64,000 bases of DNA, taken from NCBI GenBank assembly GCA_033220425.1, contig CM065653.1:4030001-4094000 (forward strand), written 5' to 3'. Every line of letters begins with the position of its first letter. Positions within the stretch are counted from its first letter, which is position 1. The notes beneath the pieces were generated by a model. That model saw nothing but the letters and a program-made list of their open reading frames with translations, was not told the origin of the DNA and did not search any database. Below are positions 37,532-50,495 of this stretch, piece by piece. The position numbers and the translations under genes were made by a program. This DNA is from Lepraria neglecta. Lineage: Eukaryota; Ascomycota; Lecanoromycetes; Lecanorales; Stereocaulaceae.

Positions 37532-38303
37532 CAAGTTAGTGCCCGTAATCTTCACAGAAGATTACCGTAAAAACTACTATATCTCGCTTATTTTATACTC
37601 GATTTTAAAATTTAAGCGGAATTAGAAAGCCCTCTATTTATAGTATATATTTTATATATAAAGCTAAGCCCTAGCCCTAATATATCGGAAGTTATTAAGG
37701 GTTAATTAATTGAGTGCTCCGGAGGCACTTCGGGGGTGACTGCGGTGGTAGCTTCAGGGAACTCCGCAGGCAAAAACATGTTTTTGAGGCTTTCCTTAGC
37801 CAAATTTCAACTAGATTTCAAAATTCGAACGGCGTCGGAAAGCGCATGCTTGGTTCCAAAACTTATGAAATTATTTCGGTATTATATGACGTATATGGCG
37901 CGGGGCATTGCTGCGAAGAAGTTGCGGTGCGCATTCAACTTTTGATGTTCTAGGGTCCGGGGGACGCCAAGCTCAATGCTTGGCATTTGCCACCGAGTTC
38001 GCGCTGCCTGCAAAACATGGCGAAAACGCTTCTTTTGCTCATAACTATTGCGTAAATAGGCTAATTCTAAAAATTCTTGATGCGCAAGCAAGCTAATAAC
38101 TAACTCCAAAACTTATGAAATCATCTCGATATCATATGGCGTATGTGGCGCGGGGCATTACTGCGAAGAAGTGCGCAGCGGATTCAACTTTTGGTGGTTG
38201 AAGGCGCTAGCCGAGAGAGGGAATGCAGAATATAGGCCAATCTCATTGGCTACAAGTGCGGAATTGCTCCGAATGTCGCGATAATCTATTATTAGAAGAA
38301 AGA
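37532..38303 (-). mobile_element. Short non-autonomous Helitron HelC (772 bp)
   Basis: On the minus strand it starts tctttcttctaataatag at 38303 after an A and ends with the shared hairpin and ...actaacttg at 37532 before a T. The first 330 bp or so resemble the HelA 5' end; the interior keeps CpA/TpG and is little RIPed. It contains an 89-bp direct duplication (37856-37944 and 38106-38194, about 250 bp apart). It is mobilised in trans by Helitron proteins if at all. The four open frames over 37714-38109 overlap on both strands and match no known protein; I treat them as chance frames. Confidence 0.88.
37856..38194. repeat. 89-bp direct duplication inside HelC
   Basis: Units 37856-37944 and 38106-38194 start ccaaaacttatgaaat and end attcaacttttg. 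The same pair is in HelE (near 50925-51015 and 51170-51260). HelA and HelB show a single unit near their 5' ends. Confidence 0.85.
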
Positions 38304-38479
38304 TAGCTATCCTTCGAGCTCTTAGGAGGGTAGGGATAGGGTAATTAAATAGACCACTAGTTCGCAGGAGGGGTTTATAGCCGGTTCTCGTCCCTATAGA
38401 GTTCGCTTAGGGGGCTCTAGCTCTCTATCAGAACCGACGGCCGGGGTAATAGAGCTAATACTTACTATAGTATAGTCGG
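38304..38479. other. Unassigned spacer between HelC and G4
   Basis: Moderately GC-rich, with no match elsewhere in the window that I can see and no coding signal. It does not continue either the hAT or HelB, so it marks a rearranged junction. Confidence 0.5.
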
Positions 38480-38713
38480 TGTCAGGTGGCCAGTATAGAG
38501 CGAATTATATAGGTATTGATTGACTAAGATAACTAAGCTAAAGGAGAAGAAGGAGTATATATACACGATATTTGGTGTTGCTTCCAGTGCCAAGCTACTA
38601 CGCGGGCTAAGACGTACGTAGTCGTACTGAGAAGTACTATTAAGGCCTGCTATGTATATAACGATTGAGGCTTGCGATGCGACAGTAGCTGCTATATATA
38701 CGCGCCCGCAATA
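38480..38713 (-). repeat. 3' LTR of G4 (234 bp)
   Basis: It pairs with 48822-49055. This copy is less RIPed and keeps the TGTCAGGTGG edge. Confidence 0.9.
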
Positions 38714-41700
38714 TCACCCCCCTCTCTATCAAGCGACGCCTACGGCGCTAGCAATAGAGCAGTTTCCTTATATAGGGTTCTTATTGGACCGGAGGCGGCG
38801 GAGGGCAGCGGGTTTAGGCTTCTATAGGTATTTCCTATAGAATTCAGCAACTACCTCGGCCGCTATATCGAATTCGCTATTATCCGCGTTATACTAGTCT
38901 AGATCCCTATCTTTATAGCCTCGCCATTTAATATAGTATTTTAATCGCCTATAGTCCATCTTAGCGTCGAGGATATCATCTACCTTATATTACTCCGTTC
39001 CATCTACTATTACTAGTCTAGGTACGCCCGTCTTTTAACCAAGTAATAGGTCCTAGGAAGCCTTCCGCAAGAGGCTCGGATAGAAAACGTTATAGATCTT
39101 CATCGTCGGCGCCAATCGTAGCCTATAGGAATAGCCTACTTGTTCAACTATAGGGAAGGGTCCTAGTATCTTATTATCCAGCTTTCTTAACGGCCTTACC
39201 GTTCTAATATTCTTACTTAATAGGAATACAAGGTCGCTAGGTTTATAGCTTATATCCTTCCTTCTCTTATTTATCTACTCGGCTATCCGCTAGCTAGCGT
39301 CCTCAGCGTTAGTCTTTATATAATCTAGTATCTTAGATATTATTCCTGTGATATCTCTCGCCTTCGCGGCTTGTAATCTGGCACGTATAGAGCTATAGAT
39401 TATAGAATCGGGGCTGAAGCTTATACGGGGGTGGAAACCCTTATTAGCGAAGAACGGGGTTAGCTTAGTAGCGGAGGAGATAGCGTTATTATTAGCGAAT
39501 TCCGTAATAGGTAACTACTATAACCAGTCGTCTTATATATAGGAGTAGTAGGTATATAGTTAGCGCTCGATATTCTGGTTCGCTCGTTCTATTTACCTAT
39601 CCGTTTCAGGGTAAAAAGCCGTTAAGAGCTTGCTAGTAATATCGAGTCTCCTATAGAAGGATTTCCAGATATCCGCTATAAATTATAGTCTACGGTCCGA
39701 GACTATAGAGTCCGGCAGACTATATAGGCGGAATACGCCCTTGATTAATAATCTAGTAGTAGCTTCGGCTAAGGTGCCTTCTTCCGACGTAGTATACGCG
39801 ATATAATAGCGTTCCTTAGATAGCCTATCAATGACTATAAGGATAGCGTTATATCCGTCTACCTTAGGTAGTCCGGTAATAAAATCTATAGAGATATCTT
39901 TCTATCTTTACTCTAGTATTAGTAGTAGATAGAGTAGACCGTTATACTTGTCCCTAGGCGCTTTAGATCTCTAGTAACTATAGTAGTTATATACGAACTA
40001 AGCTACCGTATCTCGTATACGGGGCTAGTAATAGTGCCGTCGTAGTAGGTCTATCGTTCTATATACTCTAGGATATCCGGAAGCAGGCGGATTATAAACC
40101 TCTCTAATTAACCTTGCGAGTAGCCGCTCGTCCTTAGGTATCTATAATACGTCGTTTTTATAGAGGGTACCTTACTTAACCAAGCAATTTTATAGAGAGA
40201 TCCCCTTCTACGCCTTATCTCCTTTTTTAACTATAGTATAGTAGCCTAAATATCCTTCGTCTAACCTATTAGCCTTAAGGACCTGTTAGTATACTAAGTC
40301 CTCCTTTATATCGTTGCCTAGCTTAATAGGAGTAATATCTAGGCGGTCTAGCGTTAGGATGGTTTGGTATTAGTATTTGATATACGTATCGTCTTAGCTG
40401 GCTAGGGTAGAACCTAGTATTCTAGTTAACGCGTCAGCGCGCTCATTCTTTCGTCCCGGATAGTATCTAATCTTAAAGTTATAGTCTGCTAGTTTCTCAG
40501 ACTACCGGGCCTGACGATAGGATAGCTCCTTAGTACTTATAAAATACTCGAGGCCTTTATAGTCTATAACTATCTTAATTAGTATATCGGTAGACTCGAG
40601 TTCAGGGCGCTAATACTCGAAACAACGGATAATAGCGAGTAGTTCCTTATCGTAGATCTCGTAGTTATACTCTATAGGTAGTATGTTTTTACTATAGAAG
40701 GCTATAGGGTAGAGGTCTCCCTTGTTGTCTTCCTAGGATAGTATACCGCTATTAACGTAATCTAATAAGTCTATCTCTAGTACCGCCTTCTTACTACGGT
40801 TATAATAGTATAGTACTAGGGCTAAGGTAATCTTTTCCTTTAGACTATCGAAGGAGGACTAATAAGCGGGTAACTATTTAAATAGAGTATCCTTTTAAGT
40901 TAGTTTTATTATAGATTAGACGATTTTTAAGAAGTCTTGAATAAACTGGTAATAGAAGTTGTAGAAGCTAATAAACCCTTATACCTGTTTCAGCGATATA
41001 GGAGTAGGCTACTCTATAACGACCTATACCTTCTTTAGGTCTATCCTTAATCCTTTCGTTAATAGTATTATACCTAGGAATATAGTTTCTTAGACGTAGA
41101 ATTCGTATTTATAGATATCGACTTGTAGGCTAGCCTACCTGAGCTTTATAAATACTAGGCGGATATAGTTTATATACTCTTTCTTCGTCTTACTATAGAT
41201 AAGGATATTATTAAGATATACTTAGTAGAACTTATTAATAAATTCAAAGAGGACGTTATTTATATAATACTAATAGTTCGACGGGCTATTAGTTAATCCG
41301 AAAGGTAATATATAATAGTTATAGGCCCCTAGAGATATAATAAAGGTAGTATATTCCTTACTATTAGGATATATCCGGAGCTTATTAAATACTATAATAA
41401 TATCCAGCTTAGTAATATACTTATATCCTACTACCCTCGCGAGGGTCTTATCGATTAGGGGGATTAGGTAGCGATTTCTTCGGGTAATAGCGTTAAGCTT
41501 TCGGTAGTCGATATAGAACCTAAGGCTTCTATTTGGTTTCTAGACGAATAGTACTAGTAAGGTATAAGGGGCTATACTAGGACTGATAAACCGCTTCTGC
41601 AGATTCTCCTCTAAGTATTCCCTGACCTTTTAGAGCTTCTTACCCGATATACGATAGATTAGACTATACGGGGGACGTTTGTTAGCCTTAAGCTCGATCT

Positions 41701-43934
41701 TATAATTATAGGACCGATAAGAGGGTAGCTTATCTACTTATGTTTTATTAAAGATATCGAGGAAGTCGTAATATTCTAATAGTAGCTTATTTCGAATCTC
41801 GTCTTTTACTTAGGCAGATATCTTATAGAGATCTATAGCCTTATCGGCGTTTAATCCCTTAATAGCCTTATTGATTTAGTATATCGTTAGTAAGAAGCAG
41901 CGGGTACCCTTCTATTTCGCCTAGAATTTACTCTATCTATAGAATATACCGGTGCTAATAGGTATAATATTCAGAGGAGTAGGTCTTTCGCTTGGTTTTA
42001 GGCGCGGTAGCGGAGCTTCTTTACTAGAGGGTTAGGGAGGCGGGCTTGCCGTAAGAGGGCGTTAGAGAATTATTACCGGTGTAGTTCTCCTAGCGGGGAT
42101 TATATATATAGTCTTTAGCTATATATCTTCGCGATCTTTCGGGTTAGTAGATTATCGATCGCGGGGAAAGATAAGTCTATCCTCTCTTATATCGAGAAGG
42201 ATACCGTTTGTATTTATCTACGGTTTACCTAATATCACCTTATAGTTACCTAACCGGGTAATAAGTATAGGTACCGTAACTTCTATATAGCCCTCAATAT
42301 CTAACGAGAGGTATATTGCATATATAATTGGTCCTTCTAATAGCTATCTATTATAGCTATATAACGGGCGAGGTTTAGCGAGTAGTAGAGGCTAGATCCC
42401 TAGTTTAGTATAGATAAATTACGCTTCTTCTTCGTCGATAAAAGAGTAACTCGTAGTATCTATATCTAGTAAAGCTGAAACTATATACTTTATTTTTTAA
42501 CTAAATAGCGTATAAGTAATTATAAGTAGAGACCTTATAAATAGATCTCGATTAAAGCTTAAAGAAGAAATTAATAATCCGCCGCTTAACGTATCTTTAT
42601 TAAGGGCTACTCGTTTTCCGCCTTATTATTATCTAGACTATCCTTATATTCCCCTTCTATAGTATCTATCTTATTTAGACCTACTTTATAAGGCTTTATA
42701 ATACGGGGTTTAGAGTAGTTAGATATAAAGTATCCGTCTTCTCTATAGTTATAGTATAAGCTATAAGGTATAAAGGGCGTGCAGGGTATAGGAACGGATT
42801 ATATATAGAGGGATATAGATTTATTTTCACTATACGGGGTATAGAGATAGGAGTCTTTTCCTCTAATAGGAGCTCGGGCTATAGGCTATAAGAGACTAGG
42901 AGTTAGCTGACGGGCAACTCTCGCAGTATAGGCTTTACTCGCCCGTTCGCGGTCTATAATAAGTACGGCTTATAAGTTATCTACCTTCTATAGATATATC
43001 CTTAAGGGTTCTATAGAGGTAAAATCGGTAGGTATAGTAGTAAGGGCTTCCTTTAGACGGGGGTTAACCTTATCCTTTAATCCGTCTATTACGATTTTAT
43101 CTTAGTAACCTAGATAGCTAGTAAATTTACGGAACTCTATATAGAATTTATTAAAGAGGGTATTACCTTGGTATAAGCGGGTATATTCTTGTTAATAATG
43201 GTTTTCTTTATTAGGATTACCGAATAGGCTAGTAAGGAGGGTAATAATAGATTATATATTCTAGAAGTAGTCTAGGTCGCCTACGCGGTAAGATATAACT
43301 ATACCTTTCATTTTGCCTCTAGTTTATCTAATTATATATTTCGCTTACTCGAGGTCGCTATAGAAATAGTCCGTATTTATATCTAGCTTATCTTATATAT
43401 CTTATATCTAACCCTCGAACTTAGAGTCTTTTCTATTAGTTAAGATCGGTGGATTAGGGTAACGTACGCTCCTCTTACTAGCCTATAGTATTAAGGTGGT
43501 AGGAGTAACCTTACGGCTCCTCTTAGTACGTAGAGCGTTATTTAATTAGCTAATATTCCCTTCTAGTATATATAACCGGTCTTAGAGTATTATTATCTCC
43601 TCCTCTTAAGCGGCGAGCTTTACCTTAGCCTCCTTTCTCTAATATTAAGTATTATAGCCTATCTTTACTACCTTCTATCCTCGCTCGATTATTATATCCT
43701 ATTTATCTAAGTAATATAGAGCTATATCCCGCTTATATCTTAGCTTATTTAGTATCTTAAAAAACTCGAGGGGGGAGTATTAAGCCTAGTACTATAACTA
43801 AGCTATACTAACTACTTCCTAAGTAGTCTTTGCCTCTTTAGCTCTACCTAGTATATCTACTAGTAGTACCGAAGTATACCGTATCTTTAATACCTTATCG
43901 ATAATCTCCTTATATTTTAGCTAGTCCTCTATTA

Positions 43935-44116
43935 ATCGCTATAGTGGGACTATAGGTTAGTATATTTTATGATTAGATGCGGTTTCAGCTATACGCTATA
44001 ACTATAGGCTATAGCGAGAGATCCGTGCTTCCTAAGAGCACTATTTGTATAAGTATCCTACCAGTAGTTGGCTCTTTAGTCGAGTTCATCTCTTTTAGAG
44101 CTATAGCAGTTCTTTT
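43935..44116 (+). repeat. A1 repeat of the Ngaro-like element
   Basis: 182 bp; it matches A2 at 48124-48305. Similarity stops sharply on both sides. Open frames at 43977-44198 and 48094-48330 fall in these repeats and are probably chance. Confidence 0.88.
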
Positions 44117-47089
44117 CACGGCAATTAAGCCTATATATATATTAGTCTATCTATCCTTTCATCCTATCTATACTTATATTCTTCCCCCCTCTTTCTAAGT
44201 ATAAACACCTTAGTATCACCTAGTTATAGCCGTCGCTATATATAAATCAGCTACCTCCAAGAAAGCCTCTAAGAAAGCCTCCAAGACGGCCCCCAAGACC
44301 TCCTCTAAGAACCGCAAACAAGCCAAAATAGCCACTCGGAGGGATGCTACACCCCCCCCGAATTACAGGTATCTACTACCTCTTCGGGAACTATCAGCCT
44401 AAGCCTCATCGACGAAATACCTCCTCCTAGTTACCGTGATTAAATTCGCGAGTTAGAATACCGCCTGGCGGCGCTAAAGGACCAGCGCGATTACTAGGAT
44501 CGCTATCGAGTCCACAAGTTATATAGTCGCCGTTGCCGTCATCGTTATCGCTACTTATCTATTTCTAGTATAGACTCGGAGGAGGGGGATAGCCTAATAG
44601 TCTCTTTTAGGTATACCGAAGGTAAGAAACCCTTTCTTAGTCTTTATAAGCGCTATTATACTATTAATATCAAGTATTTCAAGCAAATCTTCTTTAGAAT
44701 ATTTAAAACGGAATACCTTATAAAGCTAGCCTATAACTATACTAATTATATAGATAGCGATACTATCCAGGAGACTAACGGGTTAGTATACCTCCTGTAG
44801 TATTTCGAGGTATATGGCCAGGCCGTTTATCACTATATATACCCTATAGTAAGTATATAGTTGTAGGTAGCCCTTTCGGACTACCGCCTTCGCCTTGCGG
44901 AGCTATATATACACTATAAATTTAACTCTATCCGCGTATACCATCACGTATTCGTCACCATACGCATCCTGAGTAGTCAGGATAATCTAGTAGCCTGGTC
45001 GATCGATGATAGACACTACTCAGACCTCTTGGTCCGAAGGATATCCGTACAGGGCGATACTAGGTTATACGCAGGTAGTAGTGCCTTAAAATCCTCCTCT
45101 TCAGGCCTATTTACGTATAGATCGTTTAATAGCGGCCACTATCCACGTGACCGCTATAGGTATCTTTATATCTATTCTATATATCAGTAGAATCACCTAG
45201 CGAATACATGCTTAAGGGCTAACTCGGCCTCGAATAACGCTAACTTAACACTACTAGCAAATCGAATTTCCAAGTCGGAATAACTCCCAGAGTACCCGCA
45301 GGTGCCTATATCGCTACTATACGTAGCAGAAGGTTTTCCATACTTACTCGTCGATCTATCTAATCCAGATCTACCCTATTAGGGCCCGTTACGCGTTGAT
45401 AGTTAGTGTAAATAGTTAAAGAATCACCCCGATCAAACCTTCGCCAAGACCCTAGCGGCTATTCTTCGGAAGGGGGCAAAAATCGGGTATAGAGGTATAG
45501 ACATCCAATACCTCAGTCAAAACCACTAATTAGTACGTATAGCACTAGATATATTAACTGCGGACCTTCAAAAACAGCTTTAGTATAACTGGTTAACTCT
45601 AGTAGACTATCAGACGGAGCCCCGGTACGTCTATTCGCCGCTAGGCTTGGTCCTGAAGCACGATAGGGGCTGGAGACGTATTTATAACCTCTTGTTTCTA
45701 TACGGCAGCTCAGTTAATAATAGTATACCTTACGATTAGGGTGCCTTAGAGTATATAATATACGATGACGCCGTAGATACGCTGCTATAACAAGGTCTAG
45801 GGGCTTAATTCGTTAAGCGAGACCTGAAAGACACCTTTCATTATATTCTAGTAGCTACTTTAGACTAGTAGCTACTGGGTTTCTACTATAATGGTTTCTA
45901 CTAGAAAGAACGCTATCTACCCTTTGGTTTACGTATAGCACCGTTCCTCTTTAACCTGTTTATAAAGGCGGTCAACTGGATTATAACCGCAGTATTACTA
46001 TGGGCCATAGTATTATACTACTTGGACGATTTCTTCGCCATTCTGGCACTATAAGCCGACGCCATCGTATACAGCCATCAATTCGATCAAGTATATAACG
46101 AATTAGGCCTGTTAGTTAACTATTCGAAGGATGCGAGAGGTACAAAAGCCGACTTTATAGGAATTGAATTCGATAGTATCCTTATATAGGCACGACTCCC
46201 TCTAGATAAGCTAGACAGGGCAAGAAATATAGTATAAGGCCTCCTTAAAAGGCCCATAATCCCATATTCGGAACTTGAGTTAGCAGTCGGTTTTCTATCA
46301 TTTACTACCAAAATTATGGTTCCAGGAAGGGCCTTCTTGAGGCGACTTTTTGACGCAATTCGGAGGCTAATGGCTATCCTATATATCACCGCAGCTATAA
46401 GGGCTAATCTACTATAGTAGTATACCTTCCTAAAGGACTGGAATGGCCTCAAACTACTATGTCACGTCGTTAGTCGACCATCGTGGCATATATAGACTAA
46501 CGCCTCTAGGAGGCTTGGTATAGGGGGCTACATTCTTAATCACCTAGCCCATTTATACTCGGTCCAGGATGTCTTTAGTATACCGGTCGCTATACGCTAT
46601 CGTCGCAAAGATATATAATTCAAAGAAATAAAGGCTGTTCTTTACGCGATATAGCTATAGTTGGAATGACTCCGGGGATTAAAATTAACCCTTTATTGCG
46701 ATAACAATACCTATATCTATAGGCTGTATAAATCCTCGATCCGTGGACCAGCCATGGCCCTACTAAGGGATATAGCTATACTCACGGCTAGATATGACAT
46801 CTATTTGGTACCGGAATGGATCCTAACAGGAGCCAACCAACTGGCTAATAACCTCTCGTGATTCCGATATCGAAAAATCGCTGATAGATACCCTTAGCTA
46901 GGTCACCTAGCTATATCCCCGCCGAGTCAGAGCGGGACCCACTATAATCGTGGTACAGTCAGACCGCACTGCCACGAGAAGCCGCTTAACTCCTATAGTA
47001 GGGGTTAGTAATAAAAACCCGAAAAACGTATACTATACTAACGTAGTTATATATCACCTATTGTGTACTTAGGGGGAGTATACCTCCCT

Positions 47090-47930
47090 TCCCAGCGATA
47101 GTGAACTTATTAGCCAGCTAGATAGCAGATCTTAGTACGAAACGGGTCAAGGCAAAGATAGTTAAGGCCTACTTGATAGGCGTTAGATCAACGCATGTGG
47201 ATATGGGCTATAGGGGCCTCGTAGTATTTCATAACCTATAATTAGAACGTATAATAGCGGGTATACGACGCCTATAGGGCGAGGCCGGGACAAAAGAAAG
47301 ACATCCTATTACCAAGGATCTACTGCTATAGATCCTCCCTTATTTTAACCAGTATAACGAGACTAGTTTAATATTATATACGGCCTTTTGCCTCGTATTC
47401 GCCGTATTCCTCCGTGTAGGGGAGTTTACCTATACCGCAAAAGATCGTAATAATCACGAATTCAGCCAGTGGTTCCTGACTTATCGCTCAGTGAGGCTAT
47501 ACGAGAACCATCTAGAGCTTACCCTCCTAGTATCAAAAACGGACCCTTTCAGGCGGGGTATTACCCTTACTATCGCAGCTTCCGGCGATAGAGTATATAT
47601 AGTCAAGGCGTTACGCCATTTGTTCAAGTGGAAGACCGTACTAAATAGTCCCCTCTTCTAGCTAGGAGGCTCCGTATTCACAAGGGAGATCACTACGAGT
47701 TACCTTCGTTAAGCACTTATATTACTTAGGGTAGAAGGTTATTATTCAGGATACTCCTTCTGTAGGGGGGCCGCCACCTCTATACGAGAGGCAGGCCTTA
47801 GTAATAAAGAAATCTAGCTACTAGGGCGATAGAAGTCGGACTCCTATCGTCTATATATAGTTACTTATCCCGAGCGAATACTTATAGTATTATATCGGTA
47901 CCAGTAGTACTAGTACTGGCGATACTCGCT
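47090..47930 (+). pseudogene. Tyrosine recombinase of the Ngaro-like element
   Basis: The C-terminal part shows the arrangement of this family: a first arginine block near 47415, then a second arginine block near 47760-47790, then the segment with the nucleophilic tyrosine region near 47825-47860. The family cuts and rejoins DNA through a covalent tyrosine link and replaces a DDE integrase in DIRS-like elements. Decayed, with several breaks. Confidence 0.78.
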
Positions 47931-47992
47931 AGGAGCTACCCTGCGAGGCCTTCCTCGGAAACCCTCTACGGGGGCGTCATTTGGGTGTTGTT

Positions 47993-48506
47993 TGGGAGTT
48001 TTCTAGCGCTAGGGCACCTATTGTAGCCTTTCTAGGCCTACTAGCCCTGGCGTTAGACCGCCTAAGCATCTATTTATATATCCACTTGTATCGGTGTATA
48101 TAGCTTCAGGAGTAAGAACACTAATCGCTATAGTAGGACTGTGGGTTAGTGTATCTCATAATCAGATGCGGTTTCAGCTATACGCTATAACTATAGGCTA
48201 TAGCGAGAGATCTATACTTCCTGAGAGCACTATTTATATAAGTATCCCACCAGCAGTTGGCTCTTCAGTCGAGTTCATCTCTTTCAGAGCCATAGTAGTT
48301 CTTTCCCGCCCACCCGCACCTTATATATAGCCTATATATAGCCTATCTACACTCCAGGTCTATACCGCCTAGGCATGGGAGTTTTCTAGCGCTGGGGCAC
48401 CTGTTGTAGCCTTTCTAGGCCTGCTAGCCCTGGCGTTAGACCGCCCAAGCATCTATTTACATATCCACTTGTGCCGGTGTGTATAGCTTCAGGAGTGAGA
48501 ATACTA
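47993..48506 (+). repeat. B1-A2-B2 repeat block of the Ngaro-like element
   Basis: B1 47993-48123 and B2 48376-48506 (131 bp each) flank A2 48124-48305 and a 70-bp spacer. B1 and A2 abut with no gap, as they would at the joint of a circular intermediate. Confidence 0.88.
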
Positions 48507-48821
48507 ACTCGGGGATATATAGATTTACTATCCTAACGTTTCTTCTTCTTCTCTTATATAGATTACTACCTACTCTTACTATACGATATATAGCTAAACT
48601 ATACTAGAAACTTGCTTAGAGCGCGATTTACGGGCGAGGGCTTACTATATATCTTATAGGTAGTCGAATTAGAACGCCGAGGGGGGGGGTATTATAGGTT
48701 GGGTATTTTAGTATAGAGGAGTCCTTAGGTTACTCAGGGTTCTATACCGCCGTAGTTACTTTGTTTTGACTCGTAGTTATAACTAGTACAAGCTTATAAG
48801 TGATTTGGAGCTTAGTTATAG

Positions 48822-49055
48822 TATTAGGTAGCCAGTATAGAGCGAATTATATAGGTATTAATTAACTGAGATAACCAAGCTAAAGGAGAAGAAGGAGTAT
48901 ATATATACGATATTTAGTATTACTTCTAGTACCAAGCCACTACGCGGGCTAAGACGTACGCAGTCGTACTAAGAAGTACTATTGAGGCCTACTATATATA
49001 TAACGATTGAGGCTTGCGATACGATAGTGACTACTATATATACGCGCTCGTAATA
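48822..49055 (-). repeat. 5' LTR of G4 (234 bp)
   Basis: It pairs with 38480-38713. It abuts HelB sequence at 49056 directly. Confidence 0.9.
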
Positions 49056-50495
49056 GAAATATAGATACCTAATAGGGAATACTATAGACGTACTAATTGA
49101 TAAAATTTATCCTACTATTAGTAGAGACCTTCTAGACCGGCGCTATCTAACTAAATAAGTAATTCTAGCTATTATAAATAAAGATGTCTAGAGAGTAAAT
49201 AACTATATTCTCGACCGTATACGGGGCGACTACTATAAATACTAGAGTTTCGATTAAGCGGTAAATCCTAAAGAAAACGAGATATTCTCTAACGAGTACT
49301 AGAATAAATTCTATAAGCCTTTACTACTACTATATAAGCTATAGTTAAAGATAGAGACGCTAGTAATATTAATAAGAAACCTAGATATACCCCGTCTCTA
49401 TAATAGGACCGTATTCTACTTACCGAATACGAGAGATACGTTATTAAGGGTAATATTATAGATAGGAGTTTCGACGGTAGCGAGGTAGTCTTATATAAGA
49501 TCCCTTTATAGTTAAAGGATAGTAATAAGTATATCTCTACCTCGTTTACCTATAAGTAGTTCCCTATATACTCTGCCTTTATAATAACTATTAATAAGTT
49601 ATAGAGGTAGTCGATATAGTATATAGGACTTAACCTACGATCTCGTCCAGCGTTTACCTATAGGCAATTTTATATCGGTAACTCGCGCGTTACTATAGCG
49701 TCGAACCTATATATAATTAGTCTAGATTCGGATAACTATATTAGATATAAGCTTATAAATAACCCGATCTATAAGTAGATACTACTATAGGTCTAGTACT
49801 TATAGAATAGTTATAGCTAATAGGAGTTACTCGAAACGACGCTAAGCCTATTTAGGAATATATATTAAACTCGTAGATTGCGGTAATCGACTTTTCAGTG
49901 CGATTCGGGGTTAGATTTTACTCGGTATAGAGGTCTAAGATAGCTATTATTCAGACTTATTAATAGCGGCGACTATATCTTAACGCTTGAAGATATTAGC
50001 TAATAAGCTTACAGGCGTATAGATATAGGTTATATTATAGCCCCGATATGGTTTCTTTGTAAATAATCGCGATGTTATTATTATATAACCTCGCTGTTAA
50101 TAGGTACAAAAACAACTATTGCGCGGACAAGTCTCAGCCCTATACCAAGCCCGACTTTATGGCGCGCGTGTTCAGCTAATTAGAATTTCATATACCTAGC
50201 ACTAGCGCAGGCCTGTGAAATATCTAGCCAACCGGGACTAATTCCGGACTCGAGAAATAGCCGAGCGCGCGCGTATTTTTAAATCCTGGACCTTTAGGCT
50301 CGCTCCTTAGTATTAAAATCTTACTATTTTAATAACTTGAGTAGTATTAGAGTTAGAGCTTAACTTTATATATATAAAATATACTATAAATAGCGGGATT
50401 TCTAACGCCGCTTAAGTTTTCCTAAATCGAGTATAAAATAAGCGAGATATAGCCAGTTTTATAGTAATCTTCTGTGAAGATTACGGGTACTAACT
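49056..50495 (+). mobile_element. Helitron HelB, 3' half
   Basis: It matches HelA 12814-14241: the last half of the helicase (49056-49870, decayed) and the non-coding 3' region with the terminal hairpin and ...actaacttg at 50495 before a T. It is cut at 49056 by the G4 LTR. Confidence 0.9.

Larger units (their letters stand above)
43935..48506 (+). mobile_element. Ngaro/DIRS-type tyrosine-recombinase retroelement
   Basis: Seen: split direct repeats in the order A1 (43935-44116), coding region, B1 (47993-48123), A2 (48124-48305), B2 (48376-48506). Coding region, plus strand: gag-like basic and zinc-poor part (about 44220-45500), DIRS-type reverse transcriptase (about 45600-46180), RNase H (about 46480-46870), tyrosine recombinase (about 47090-47930). 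Known biology: such elements integrate through a recombinase and a circular intermediate, so they have no integrase and usually no target duplication; none is evident here. It lies inside the G4 gag region. Broken fossil with many breaks, but all parts are present at about normal length (4.6 kb). Confidence 0.88.
38480..49055 (-). mobile_element. Ty3/gypsy chromovirus G4, split by a Ngaro-like element
   Basis: Seen: 234-bp LTRs at 38480-38713 and 48822-49055, and a strong polypurine tract (gagaggggggtga on the minus strand) next to 38713. Parts right to left on the minus strand: gag (48814-48507 and 43934-42600), protease region (about 42500-42300), reverse transcriptase (about 41750-40950), RNase H (about 40900-40400), integrase (about 40250-39150), chromodomain (about 39010-38880). 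Net length is about 6.0 kb. The flanks (gtcgg left, gaaat right) do not form a target duplication. RIPed fossil with many breaks. It is a different family from G1/G2 and G3. Confidence 0.9.

Noticed and set aside
37714-38109. Four overlapping open frames on both strands
   Set aside because: They lie in the non-coding interior of a short Helitron, overlap each other in different frames and match no family I know; they are open only because this stretch escaped RIP.
38652-38840. Plus-strand open frame of 62 codons
   Set aside because: It spans the G4 LTR, its polypurine tract and the end of G4 pol on the opposite strand, so it is a shadow.
43977-44198. Open frames in A1 and again at 48094-48330 that look like a conserved small protein
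   Set aside because: The likeness comes from the A1/A2 direct repeat itself; no independent sign of coding.
46120-46452. Minus-strand frame of 110 codons
   Set aside because: It lies opposite the reverse transcriptase/RNase H region of the Ngaro-like element, whose plus strand shows family motifs.
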